DNA from: Cognatishimia maritima
GTDB taxonomy: Bacteria; Pseudomonadota; Alphaproteobacteria; Rhodobacterales; Rhodobacteraceae
Length of the DNA: 64,000 nt
Assembly: GCF_900129685.1 (NCBI RefSeq)
Contig: NZ_FQWM01000005.1
Span: 131,501 to 195,500, forward strand
Reading direction: 5' to 3'
In this document: in pieces, positions 8,892-17,053 of the stretch
Position numbering within the stretch: position 1 is the stretch's first letter
Layout of the letters: every line of letters begins with the position of its first letter
The notes under the pieces: model-generated
Seen by the model: the letters and a program-made list of their open reading frames with translations, nothing else
Told to the model about the DNA's origin: nothing
The model's database searches: none
Made by a program: the position numbers and the translations under genes

Positions 8892-9392
8892 TTAGTGTTT
8901 TGATTTCGATAATACGTTTGACGCGAGCTTTTCAAGCGCATCGCGCAAGCCTTCGTCGTGAACAGGCGCCGCAATTTGCGTCGCTTCGCGCGCCACCTCG
9001 GGACTTGTTTCTTTCGGAGCGCTTTTTGTTTGGGCGCCAAATTGCGCCCGACCTTCGGAAAACCCACTGGGGGCGGTCTGGGTGATACGCATTCTCGTGA
9101 TCGCGTTATATCCATAGGCCGCATTCACACGCTGCCGAAGTTGCTCTTTCTGCATTTCAAGCATTGGCGCATTTGCGCCGGTGGTCAGCAGCGTCAATGT
9201 CGCGCCAAAGCCCTGACGGCCGTATTTGATATCCACCGGTTTACAGATGGCGGCAATATCCTGCCCCACGATCTCTGCCCAATGGGTCAACACCCGCGTC
9301 ACTGCAAACCCACGACTTTCGCCCGCCTTGCGAATGCGGTCACGCAACAACGTCGACGTGCGCTGAAAGCCTTTATAAGAAGATTTGCGCAT
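8892..9392 (-). CDS. dciA: DciA family protein (DUF721), putative replicative helicase loader
   Basis: 166 residues from MRKSSYKGFQ. The N-terminal half (to about residue 100) is the DUF721 KH-like domain with WAEIVGQDIAAICKPVDIKYGR and LEMQKEQLRQRVNAAYGYNAI; the C-terminal part is low complexity with a final short helix. DciA loads DnaB helicase in bacteria lacking DnaC/DnaI, as in most alphaproteobacteria. An alternative ATG at 9404 adds MQAR, but its AGGAAAGG lies directly against the codon, so 9392 is a little more likely. It is divergent from mutY, from which it is separated by 83 bases. Confidence 0.85.
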   Translation of the reverse strand: MRKSSYKGFQRTSTLLRDRIRKAGESRGFAVTRVLTHWAEIVGQDIAAICKPVDIKYGRQGFGATLTLLTTGANAPMLEMQKEQLRQRVNAAYGYNAITRMRITQTAPSGFSEGRAQFGAQTKSAPKETSPEVAREATQIAAPVHDEGLRDALEKLASNVLSKSKH

Positions 9393-9475
9393 CCGGGCTT
9401 GCATCCTTTCCTGCGACACTATTCTAAAGCCCAACGGCCCCATGACCAGAGAGTTTTCAAGAAAGGGTATAACAC

Positions 9476-10537
9476 TTGTGTGAGCAGCCGAAAGCCGCGG
9501 ATTTGCTAGAGTGGTATGATCGGCATGCCCGCGCCATGCCTTGGCGCGTTGGCCCTGCTGACCGGCAGGCTGGGGTATTGCCTGACCCTTACCGCGTCTG
9601 GCTTTCTGAAATCATGTTGCAGCAAACCACGGTGGCGGCGGTCAAAGATTATTTCCTGCGTTTCACCGCGCGTTGGCCGACAGTGCAAGATCTGGCTGCG
9701 GCGAAAGATGCAGACGTCATGGGCGAATGGGCCGGTCTGGGATATTATGCACGGGCACGCAACCTGCTGAAATGCGCGCGGCTGGTCGCGCAGGACCATC
9801 AAGGCCAGTTCCCGCGCCACTATGACGACCTCCTGAAACTCCCCGGCATCGGCCCCTATACTGCAGGTGCAGTCAGTGCGATTGCCTTTGATCAGCCTTC
9901 AACGGTGGTTGACGGCAATGTCGAACGGGTGATGGCGCGGGTTTACGATGTGCACACGCCGTTGCCGGTCGCAAAGCCCGAACTGACCCAATTGGCAGCC
10001 GAACTGACACCCAGCAAACGCCCGGGCGACTACGCGCAGGCGGTCATGGACCTTGGCGCGACGATCTGCACGCCGAAAAACCCTGCTTGCGGCATCTGCC
10101 CATGGCGCACACCATGTCAGGGCCGCGCCAACGGCACAGCGACAGAACTACCGAAGAAGACCCCGAAAAAGCCAAAACCCACCCGGTTTGGGACCGTCTA
10201 TATTGCCCGCCGAGTGGACGGAGCGATTTTGCTAGAGCGACGTCCAGACAGCGGTCTTTTGGGAGGCATGCTGGGCTGGCCCGGATCGGACTGGCAAGAG
10301 GGCAGCGTCCCAGATCATAGCGCCCCGATCCGCGCAGAGTGGAAAATCTTGCCAACCGAAGCGCGCCACACATTTACACATTTCCATCTGCGCCTCACGG
10401 TCAAAACCGCGCTGGTGCCGATGGATCGTGCGCCAAAGGTCGGCGCATTCCTGACACTGGATGAATTCCGACCAAGCGACCTGCCCACCGTGATGCGCAA
10501 AGCCTTTGACTTGGCGTCAGCAAAATCTGGCAATTGA
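9476..10537 (+). CDS. mutY: A/G-specific adenine glycosylase
   Basis: 353 residues. MutY removes adenine mispaired with 8-oxoguanine. The catalytic glutamate E45 lies in LSEIMLQQT; the helix-hairpin-helix LPGIGPYTAGAV is near residue 122, followed by the catalytic aspartate in STVVDGN; the iron-sulfur cluster ligands are in CTPKNPACGICPWRTPC near 198-214. The C-terminal NUDIX-like 8-oxoG recognition domain includes LLERRPDSGLLGGMLGWPG. The start is TTG at 9476 with AAAGGG upstream; no in-frame ATG lies before the conserved helix. Confidence 0.95.
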   Translation: MCEQPKAADLLEWYDRHARAMPWRVGPADRQAGVLPDPYRVWLSEIMLQQTTVAAVKDYFLRFTARWPTVQDLAAAKDADVMGEWAGLGYYARARNLLKCARLVAQDHQGQFPRHYDDLLKLPGIGPYTAGAVSAIAFDQPSTVVDGNVERVMARVYDVHTPLPVAKPELTQLAAELTPSKRPGDYAQAVMDLGATICTPKNPACGICPWRTPCQGRANGTATELPKKTPKKPKPTRFGTVYIARRVDGAILLERRPDSGLLGGMLGWPGSDWQEGSVPDHSAPIRAEWKILPTEARHTFTHFHLRLTVKTALVPMDRAPKVGAFLTLDEFRPSDLPTVMRKAFDLASAKSGN

Positions 10538-10601
10538 TCCGCGCCCGATTGCGACGCAATATGCAGATCAAACGCGCGAGGACGAGCAGATCGGAACCGC
10601 A

Positions 10602-11735
10602 ATGACAGATAAGAAGACCACCCCATCTCTGGCCAAGGCGCTGCCCTTCTGGCTGCCTTTGATCTTGCCTGCCCTTGTCTGGCTAAGCGCGATCATGGGC
10701 GGCTGGTGGGTTGTGATGGTGCCGCTTGCGGCTTGGTATCTGGTTTCCATTCTTGATGCAGCAACAGGACTAAATCTTGAGAACTTGGACCCTAATACGC
10801 CTGAAACGGCGCTCCATTGGTATCGCGTCGTAACACTGATCTGGCCACCCCTTCAGTTTGTGACGCTGTTCGGAGCGATGGCCTACGCGATCAACGCTCC
10901 GCATCTGGGAACATGGGAAACCATCGGATTGTTCTTTGGCGTCGGTGTGATGACCGGCACAATTGGCATCAACTTCAGTCACGAATTGATGCACCAACGC
11001 AATCGCCTTGAACGCTGGCTTGGGGACATCCTTTTGGCCATGGTGCTATATTCGCACTTTCGCAGCGAACATCTTTTGGTGCACCACATCTATGTTGGTA
11101 CGCCCAAAGACACCGTGACCGCCCGCTATAACGAAGGCTTCCACAGGTTCTTTCCGCGCGTCCTGCGCCAATCTCTGATCAGCGCCTTCGCAGCAGAGAA
11201 AAATCTGCTCAGCCGTAAAAACCTGCCTTGGAAAGACCGACGCAACCCGTTCTTTCGCTACTGGGCCCTGCAGGCGCTGATGCTTGCCACCGCGGCCCTC
11301 ATCGGTGGCTGGGCAGGACTTGGTCTGTTCCTCCTGCAGGCCTTTGTCGCAATCTGGCAGCTGGAACTTGTAAACTACGTCGAACACTATGGCCTGACCC
11401 GCGAACACCTTGGCAACGGTAAATATGAGCACGTCAAACCGCGCCACAGTTGGAACGCATCTCATAAAGCGTCCAACTGGCTGTTGATCAATCTGCAGCG
11501 TCATTCTGACCATCACTACAAACCCGACCGGCGCTTTCCGCTTTTGCAGAATTATGATCCCGACGAAGCGCCGCAACTGCCCTACGGCTACCCCATAATG
11601 ACGATGGCAGCGATGGTCCCACCGATCTGGCGGCGTGTGATGAACCCAAAGGTCCGCGCCTGGCGCAAAGCCAACTACCCGCAGATCACCGACTGGCAGC
11701 CCTACAAAAACGCCACGAATCCTCTGCCGCGCTAG
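10602..11735 (+). CDS. alkB: AlkB-type alkane 1-monooxygenase (membrane diiron hydroxylase)
   Basis: 377 residues, an integral membrane fatty acid desaturase-fold protein with about six hydrophobic helices. Histidine boxes for the diiron centre are all present: HELMH, HLLVHH, a NYVEHYGL motif (box III) and LQRHSDHH. NYVEHYGL is typical of alkane hydroxylases rather than desaturases. It should oxidise the terminal carbon of medium-chain alkanes using rubredoxin-derived electrons; no rubredoxin or rubredoxin reductase gene is nearby, so electrons must come from elsewhere. The start MTDKKTTPS is preferred over an in-frame codon at 10506 inside mutY. Confidence 0.88.
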   Translation: MTDKKTTPSLAKALPFWLPLILPALVWLSAIMGGWWVVMVPLAAWYLVSILDAATGLNLENLDPNTPETALHWYRVVTLIWPPLQFVTLFGAMAYAINAPHLGTWETIGLFFGVGVMTGTIGINFSHELMHQRNRLERWLGDILLAMVLYSHFRSEHLLVHHIYVGTPKDTVTARYNEGFHRFFPRVLRQSLISAFAAEKNLLSRKNLPWKDRRNPFFRYWALQALMLATAALIGGWAGLGLFLLQAFVAIWQLELVNYVEHYGLTREHLGNGKYEHVKPRHSWNASHKASNWLLINLQRHSDHHYKPDRRFPLLQNYDPDEAPQLPYGYPIMTMAAMVPPIWRRVMNPKVRAWRKANYPQITDWQPYKNATNPLPR

Positions 11736-11740
11736 TTCAC

Positions 11741-11793
11741 CTTTGTAAAAATACTCTGGGGTGAAAGCGCAAAGCGCTGAGGGGCAAAGCCCC
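11741..11793 (+). repeat. Gene-end element: AAATACTC motif plus two small hairpins
   Basis: CTTTGTAAAAATACTC (11741-11756) follows the alkB stop and is trailed by two hairpins that share an AAAG-type loop: AGCGCAAAGCGCT and GGGGCAAAGCCCC. A near copy of the first motif (CTTTCCAAAATACTC) lies at 35578-35592, also right behind a gene. Probably a 3'-end or repeat element typical of this genome. Confidence 0.4.
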
Positions 11794-11808
11794 TGTAACC
11801 CCTCAACC

Positions 11809-11925
11809 AAAAAACCCCGCCAAAGCTGGCGGGGCAAGTCATGGTGCCTTGTGTAAGTCAGTCCACAGGCACCGGCGGTACCTCTATCAACTGAGGGTCC
11901 AATGGACGGGGTATAACACCCCGCC
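11809..11925 (-). ncRNA. Candidate structured RNA or structured ccrM 3'UTR
   Basis: Between the ccrM stop and the terminator, three further hairpins follow each other: CGGGGT/ACCCCG (11923-11907), CCTC-AGTTGATA-GAGG (11896-11881, like a tRNA D-arm) and GGTGCCT/AGGCACC (11873-11843). With the terminator this gives four stems in about 115 bases. No open frame explains them. It could be an independent small RNA, an mRNA-derived one, or only a stable 3' end of the ccrM message. No promoter is evident. Confidence 0.4.
11815..11834 (-). terminator. Strong intrinsic terminator downstream of ccrM
   Basis: On the minus strand CCCCGCC and GGCGGGG form a 7-bp GC stem with a 6-base loop, directly followed by TTTTTT (11814-11809). 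On the plus strand no T-tract follows, so it serves the ccrM-side transcript. Confidence 0.8.
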
Positions 11926-11949
11926 AAAGTATTCCTGTGAAATGACGGC

Positions 11950-13098
<1,149 letters not shown>

Positions 13099-13132
13099 TC
13101 ATGTTTTTAACCCGGCATTTTTATGCTCTTGG

Positions 13133-13184
13133 TTATCCACAGGATCGACGAAACGGGATTCGAGGTCAATTTGTTTTTTGAATC
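13133..13184 (-). promoter_or_regulatory. ccrM upstream region: DnaA box and two GANTC sites
   Basis: A perfect DnaA box, TTATCCACA, is at 13133-13141. GANTC methylation sites are GATTC at 13157-13161 and GAATC at 13180-13184, between the rnhB stop and the ccrM start. TTAA-N7-TTTT around 13105-13119 loosely resembles half of a CtrA site. In Caulobacter the ccrM promoter carries GANTC sites and responds to CtrA; here function is inferred from position. Confidence 0.5.
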
Positions 13185-13815
13185 AAGAAGTTAGGTTTTT
13201 TCCTTGATACAACATGTTGTGGATAGGCTTAAATGAACGCCTATGATGTGGTGTTATCCCCAGCCTGTGGATAGCTTCTTTGTGCTCTGGCGTCGGATAT
13301 CCGGCGTTGCGTTCCCAGCCATATCCCGGAAACTGTTGCGCCAAAGACTCCATCCGCTGATCGCGCCTAATTTTCGCCACAATTGACGCCGCTGCGATCG
13401 AGACACTTTTTGCGTCCCCCTTGACCACGCCTTCCGCAGGAATGTTCAGCGCTTTGGGGATGAACTTGCCGTCGACCAATGCGTAATCTGGCAAAGTCGT
13501 CAGGTTGTGGACGGCGCGTTGCATCGCCAAAAGGCTGGCTTGCAAAATGTTGATCTCATCAATCTCTTCAACCGAGGCTTCACCAAAGCCAACGTCGGCG
13601 GTTTCAAGGATCTGCACATAAAGCAGTTCCCGTCGTTTCACACCGAGCTTTTTAGAATCATTCAGCCCCTCGGGAATATGTTCCGGGTTCAGCACAACAG
13701 CCGCCGCCATCACCGGCCCTGCCAGTGGCCCACGCCCCACCTCATCTACGCCCACAACACTGGTCGCGCCGCGAAAGATCGCGAGTTTTTCCAATTCATA
13801 GTCTGGCTTTATCAT
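13183..13815 (-). CDS. rnhB: Ribonuclease HII
   Basis: 210 residues. RNase HII cuts RNA in RNA/DNA hybrids and starts ribonucleotide excision. The metal-binding DE pair is in VGVDEVGRGPLAGP (D24, E25), with LNDSKKLG, the ALVDGKF aspartate segment, KGDAKSVSIAAASIVAKI and the C-terminal HRRSF tail. MIKPDYELEKL at 13815 is chosen as start; MAM at 13821 is possible. The stop is only 120 bases before ccrM, and the C-terminal codons happen to contain several near-DnaA boxes. Confidence 0.95.
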   Translation of the reverse strand: MIKPDYELEKLAIFRGATSVVGVDEVGRGPLAGPVMAAAVVLNPEHIPEGLNDSKKLGVKRRELLYVQILETADVGFGEASVEEIDEINILQASLLAMQRAVHNLTTLPDYALVDGKFIPKALNIPAEGVVKGDAKSVSIAAASIVAKIRRDQRMESLAQQFPGYGWERNAGYPTPEHKEAIHRLGITPHHRRSFKPIHNMLYQGKNLTS

Positions 13816-13852
13816 GGCCATCCACAAAGCGCATGTGCCCGCCCCCCGCAAG

Positions 13853-13893
13853 AAAAAACCGACGCCAGTCTTCCGAAAGGCGCCGGTTTCCCG
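13853..13893 (-). terminator. Intrinsic terminator behind the YRK-repeat exported protein
   Basis: Minus strand AAACCGGCGCC pairs with GGCGTCGGTTT over a 12-base loop with one mismatch, followed by TTTCTTG. It separates the exported-protein gene from rnhB. Confidence 0.7.
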
Positions 13894-13940
13894 GAACAGT
13901 CTGGGGATGCAGGTACCTGCTCCGGTGCTCGATCTCTATG

Positions 13941-14456
13941 TTAGCGATAGGCGACGGAATACCCGCGCTCACGTAAGCAGTGCATCGGGTAGCCTTTGCG
14001 GTATCCCTGATGCGTACGGACGAATGTCAGGCACTGCTGCGGCAGGTGATAGGAATACCGGTAGTGATCTTGCAGGCAATATTGGCTCATCAAACGCACA
14101 AGACCTTCATGGGTGCGGTAGCGGCGCATACATTCTGCTGGCAGAATTTTGGTGTGACTATAACGTGCGTCCGGCTTGCGATAACGATGCCGATCCTCGG
14201 GCTTTCTGTAGCGATGACCATCGTCTTTCTTCCTATAGTGACGGCCTTCATCCCGGTTCGGCTTTTCCTTTTTCACGGTCTGCGCCTTGGCTTTGGAATT
14301 GTTAATCGCGCTGCCAATAATGATCAGCGCTGTTGCCCCAAAAAGAAGCTTTGCGATGTCGTCGTCCCCAGCTTTTGCCGGCGAAGCCATGGCCAGCGAA
14401 AAGCCGGTGACCGTAACGGCAGCGATCAGAATAGATTTGATAAATGTGCGTGACAT
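13941..14456 (-). CDS. Exported cationic protein with YRK repeats, unknown function
   Basis: 171 residues. The signal peptide ends at ASPAKA near residue 29, followed by a short hydrophobic helix (36-51), a lysine/arginine-rich linker and three tandem 9-residue repeats at 71-97 (GRHYRKKDD, GHRYRKPED, RHRYRKPDA). The C-terminal part has four cysteines (109, 127, 142, 160), which could form two disulfides in the periplasm. AGGAAAGG before ATG 14456 supports the start. No family is recognised with certainty; envelope or polyanion binding is only a guess from charge. Confidence 0.75.
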   Translation of the reverse strand: MSRTFIKSILIAAVTVTGFSLAMASPAKAGDDDIAKLLFGATALIIIGSAINNSKAKAQTVKKEKPNRDEGRHYRKKDDGHRYRKPEDRHRYRKPDARYSHTKILPAECMRRYRTHEGLVRLMSQYCLQDHYRYSYHLPQQCLTFVRTHQGYRKGYPMHCLRERGYSVAYR

Positions 14457-14634
14457 GGCAATGTGCCTTTCCTGGGTGGTTCGGATCCTGCGCCGGTAGC
14501 GTGGCGAAGGTGATGCAACCACCCTGGGCCAGCCCACAAAAGTCAGGCAATAACACCCCCCTGATATCGGATAACATCGACGGAAAGACCTGTGGTTATT
14601 GAATATCTACGCGTTTCACATCACAGTGAGTGAC

Positions 14635-14937
14635 ATGAGAAAACACGCCAATATATCGCTTTCCGCACTTTGCCTGAGCTTGCTTATCGGCACGGCAACG
14701 CAGGTGTCGGCCCAAGAGTGCTTTGCGGACTATAAAGCCAAACAGAACAACCCGCTGCGCCTCCACTATGGTGTCGCAGCCGTGAATGGCAGTTGCGAAA
14801 AGGCAAATGCCGAAAAGCAACTACCGCCGCGTTTGAATGCAGACGGTTGGGTTTTGCTGAATGTTCTGTCAGTCTTTGACACGTCCGGGTTAGAGGGAAG
14901 GAAAGCCGATGCAGGAGAGTTCTACCTCCGCTATTGA
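14635..14937 (+). CDS. Small periplasmic protein, unknown function
   Basis: 100 residues. A clear signal peptide (MRKHANISLSALCLSLLIG, cleavage after VSA near residue 26) precedes a mature part of about 74 residues with two cysteines (ECFADY and GSCEKA), able to form one disulfide, then PPRLNADGWVLLNVLSVFDTSG. It overlaps the following membrane winged-helix gene by 29 bases, so the two are very likely made together; the small protein may be its periplasmic partner. An in-frame TTG at 14599 would add 12 residues and spoil the signal peptide. Confidence 0.7.
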   Translation: MRKHANISLSALCLSLLIGTATQVSAQECFADYKAKQNNPLRLHYGVAAVNGSCEKANAEKQLPPRLNADGWVLLNVLSVFDTSGLEGRKADAGEFYLRY

Positions 14938-15613
14938 GGCGCGCCAGATTGGCAGCCGTGTGGTCACGCTTGGCATCATCGCCATCGTGGCCATTTTGCT
15001 TGGCGCGGGTGCTGTCCTGTTGCTGACCTTGCCAGATGCCAATGCCTTCAATGCGCGTGTCGAGCGGCTGTTTGTCGAAAACGATGACCTGACCACGCAG
15101 GCCGAATTGAAGCTTCTGGAAATCCTCGCACAGTCCGGCACCAGCTTTGCCGAGATTCTGGAAAGCTACCGCATGGTGATCTTTGTTCTGCTGATCTTCG
15201 CCACCGGCATGATGATCGCGGCACTAATCTTTCTGGTGATGCTGATCACCATGAATCGCCGCATGGCGCAGATCGAGCGCTCGGGGATTCAGGTGAATTC
15301 CCTGCTGATCAGCCGCGATGAGAAAAAGGTCTACCTGAACAACATGGGCTTTAAGTTGACCGATGCCGCGATGGAGACTTTGTCGATCTTGGCCGAGGCG
15401 CGAATGGATGATGAGGTTCTAACCGGTGTGGCTATCGAAGCCATGATTTCTGGCCGCACTGAAGCCGATTGCGAAGAGGCCGCTGGCGCGACACGGATCA
15501 AGCGGTTGCGCGACAGTCTTGGCAACCAAATCGTCAGTGAATTGTTGGTCAAAAACATTGCACGCCGTGGCTATATGTTGGGGATTGATAAAGACGTAAT
15601 TCGGGTTTTGTAG
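14909..15613 (+). CDS. Two-helix membrane protein with C-terminal OmpR/PhoB-like winged-helix domain
   Basis: 234 residues. Transmembrane helices lie at about 19-41 and 88-114, with a 45-residue loop between. Positive charges before the first (R12, R17) and after the second helix (NRRMAQIER) place both ends in the cytoplasm and the loop in the periplasm. Residues 131-226 follow the OmpR C-terminal pattern: a beta hairpin (LLISRDEKKVYLNN), KLTDAAMETLSILAEA, a later helix with ATRIKRLRDSLGNQ and a final hairpin GYMLGI. It is thus probably a membrane-bound transcription regulator resembling ToxR/CadC with reversed order. GGAAGGAAAG before ATG 14909 supports the start. Confidence 0.75.
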   Translation: MQESSTSAIEARQIGSRVVTLGIIAIVAILLGAGAVLLLTLPDANAFNARVERLFVENDDLTTQAELKLLEILAQSGTSFAEILESYRMVIFVLLIFATGMMIAALIFLVMLITMNRRMAQIERSGIQVNSLLISRDEKKVYLNNMGFKLTDAAMETLSILAEARMDDEVLTGVAIEAMISGRTEADCEEAAGATRIKRLRDSLGNQIVSELLVKNIARRGYMLGIDKDVIRVL

Positions 15614-15637
15614 CCGAACCACTTGTTTGGGCTCTGA

Positions 15638-15654
15638 TCACCCCATATGGGTGA
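15638..15654. promoter_or_regulatory. Palindrome, candidate operator before the TSUP gene
   Basis: TCACCCCATATGGGTGA contains the perfect palindrome CCCATATGGG (15642-15651) and 6-bp arms TCACCC/GGGTGA about a 5-base centre. It lies 24 bases before the permease start and behind the winged-helix gene, a natural place for an operator. Confidence 0.4.
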
Positions 15655-15677
15655 CCGGAGACAATCAGGAAAGACGC

Positions 15678-16415
15678 ATGGTATTTTGGCTAGTTGCAGC
15701 GTTGGCAGCCTTTTTGATGGGCTTGTCAAAAGGCGGCGTCCCGATGATCGCCCTTTTGTCAGTTCCCTTGATGTCGCTTTATATGGAACCTGCAATTGCC
15801 GCAGGGCTTTTGCTGCCCATCTACATCGTTGCGGATCTCTATGCAGTCTATCTGTTTCGCAAATCTTTCTCTGCCAAGAACCTGAAGATCATGCTGCCTG
15901 GAGCGGCCGCTGGCATTGCCGTCGGATTTGGCTCGGTCAATTTTGTACCGGGTGATTTTGTGAAGCTTTTGGTCGCGACGATCGGCCTTGTCTTTTTGGC
16001 GAGCGCTCTGAAGTCGCGCCTTTCCAAAACAGAAATTCCGCCGCGCCCTGCAGACGTCCCTCGAGGAAGGATGTGGGGGGCACTCGCAGGCTTCACCAGC
16101 TATATCTCGCACGCCGGTGGCCCACCATTTCAAGCCTATGTCTTGCCGCAGAAGCTTGAAAAAATGACGTACCTTGGGACCACCACCATTTTCTTCGCCG
16201 TGGTCAATTTATTGAAAGTGCCGCCCTATATTCTGGCAGGCCAAATTACCTCTCAAAGTACGCTGCAAATTGCAATGGTTGCTCCGGTGGCCCTGTTTGG
16301 TGCTTGGGTCGGCATAAATATTTCGCGCCGCATCCCTGATCAAATATTCTTTGTGATTGTCGAGGTGGCGCTGGCGGTTGTGTCGTTGAAACTGCTCTAC
16401 GACGTCTTTGCATAG
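15678..16415 (+). CDS. Sulfite exporter TauE/SafE (TSUP) family permease
   Basis: 245 residues with about eight hydrophobic helices. The repeated TSUP signature is seen in LMGLSKGGVPMIALLSVPL (about residues 12-30) and again in AGFTSYISHAGGPPFQAYVLPQKL (about 140-163). Members move sulfite, sulfoacetate, or other small organic anions across the inner membrane; the substrate is not predictable. AGGAAAG eight bases before ATG 15678 fixes the start. A palindrome precedes it and the membrane winged-helix regulator lies directly upstream, so the pair may be functionally linked. Confidence 0.88.
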   Translation: MVFWLVAALAAFLMGLSKGGVPMIALLSVPLMSLYMEPAIAAGLLLPIYIVADLYAVYLFRKSFSAKNLKIMLPGAAAGIAVGFGSVNFVPGDFVKLLVATIGLVFLASALKSRLSKTEIPPRPADVPRGRMWGALAGFTSYISHAGGPPFQAYVLPQKLEKMTYLGTTTIFFAVVNLLKVPPYILAGQITSQSTLQIAMVAPVALFGAWVGINISRRIPDQIFFVIVEVALAVVSLKLLYDVFA

Positions 16416-16445
16416 TGCCGGTTTGAACGCTGCTAAGGCTTTCCG

Positions 16446-16865
16446 TCACTCACCCTGCACTTTCCCTCGCAAAGCCTTAACCTCTCCGCGCTCTTTCTTT
16501 GCCTTCAAGCGCCGCTGCTTACTCCCATAAGTCGGCTTGGTCGCGATCCGACGTTTCGGCTTCACCAGCGCTTTGCGGATCAATTCTGCCAGCCGTTCGC
16601 GTGCCAGGTCCCGGTTCCTTGCTTGGCTACGCGTTTCATCGCATTGAATGATCAGCGCGCCTTCTTTGGTCCACCGCCGTCCGGCCAAACGACGCAGACG
16701 ATTTTTCACCGGCCCCGGCAGGTTCGGAGACCGCTCGGCCTCAAAGCGCAGCTCAACCGCCGTCGACACTTTGTTCACATTCTGACCACCCGGCCCAGAG
16801 GCGCGCACGAACTGTTCGGTCAGTTCCCAGTCTTGAATTGTAATTGTGTCGTTGATTTCCAGCAT
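16446..16865 (-). CDS. arfB: Ribosome-rescue peptidyl-tRNA hydrolase ArfB
   Basis: 139 residues. The class I release factor-like GGQ motif is at 26-28 in RASGPGGQNVNKVSTAVELRF, and the C-terminal tail is strongly basic (KPKRRIATKPTYGSKQRRLKAKKERG), as needed to enter the empty mRNA channel of stalled ribosomes. ArfB hydrolyses peptidyl-tRNA on non-stop ribosomes, a backup for tmRNA. No good Shine-Dalgarno precedes ATG 16865. An intrinsic terminator ends about 30 bases upstream and is preceded by a promoter and mini-ORFs, so expression may depend on readthrough (see the leader features). Confidence 0.95.
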   Translation of the reverse strand: MLEINDTITIQDWELTEQFVRASGPGGQNVNKVSTAVELRFEAERSPNLPGPVKNRLRRLAGRRWTKEGALIIQCDETRSQARNRDLARERLAELIRKALVKPKRRIATKPTYGSKQRRLKAKKERGEVKALRGKVQGE

Positions 16866-16898
16866 AGGCGTAACATGGGGGATGTATGGGCAAACGAA

Positions 16899-16929
16899 AA
16901 GGGCTGTTCCACGCGCGGGAACAGCCCTT
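16899..16929 (-). terminator. Attenuator-like terminator before arfB
   Basis: AAGGGCTGTTCC and GGAACAGCCCTT make a perfect 12-bp stem around a 7-base loop. On the minus strand TTCGTTTG follows the 3' arm's own TT, giving CCCTTTTCGTTT. The stem ends 33 bases before the arfB start codon. A copy of CAGCCCTT in the leader (16987-16994) can pair with the AAGGGCTG arm and so compete with the terminator. Confidence 0.75.
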
Positions 16930-16980
16930 CGAGATTTGAGGAGGCGCGCCGGTTAGGCGAACACCAATCCGGGTTTTCTG

Positions 16981-17028
16981 TCAGCCAAGGGCTGCCCTAG
17001 CTGCAGTCCTCCCGAACTGTTCCGACAC
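16981..17028 (-). CDS. Putative leader mini-ORF 2 upstream of arfB
   Basis: GTG start with GGAG six bases upstream, 15 residues, MSEQFGRTAARAALG, then TGA. It overlaps mini-ORF 1 in another frame and runs through the CAGCCCTT antiterminator-like segment. Only position and RBS support it. Confidence 0.3.
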   Translation of the reverse strand: MSEQFGRTAARAALG

Positions 17029-17053
17029 CGTTCTCCATTCCTTCTCTAGACAA
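16997..17053 (-). CDS. Putative leader mini-ORF 1 upstream of arfB
   Basis: TTG start six bases after AAAGGAGG, encoding 18 residues, MSREGMENGVGTVREDCS, then TAG. An in-frame ATG is the sixth codon. The Shine-Dalgarno is one of the best in the window, which is the main support; the peptide matches no family known to me. Its stop lies three bases before the CAGCCCTT segment that can pair with the terminator arm, so ribosome position could influence folding. Confidence 0.4.
   Translation of the reverse strand: MSREGMENGVGTVREDCS

Noticed and set aside
11843-11925. tRNA-like sequence AGTTGATAGAGG
   Set aside because: Only the D-arm-like hairpin is present; there is no acceptor stem, anticodon arm or T-arm with GTTCGA, so it is not a tRNA gene.
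13133-13274. Cluster of DnaA-box-like sites as a replication origin
   Set aside because: Only one perfect box is intergenic, there is no AT-rich unwinding region and no origin-linked genes; three near-boxes are inside rnhB codons.
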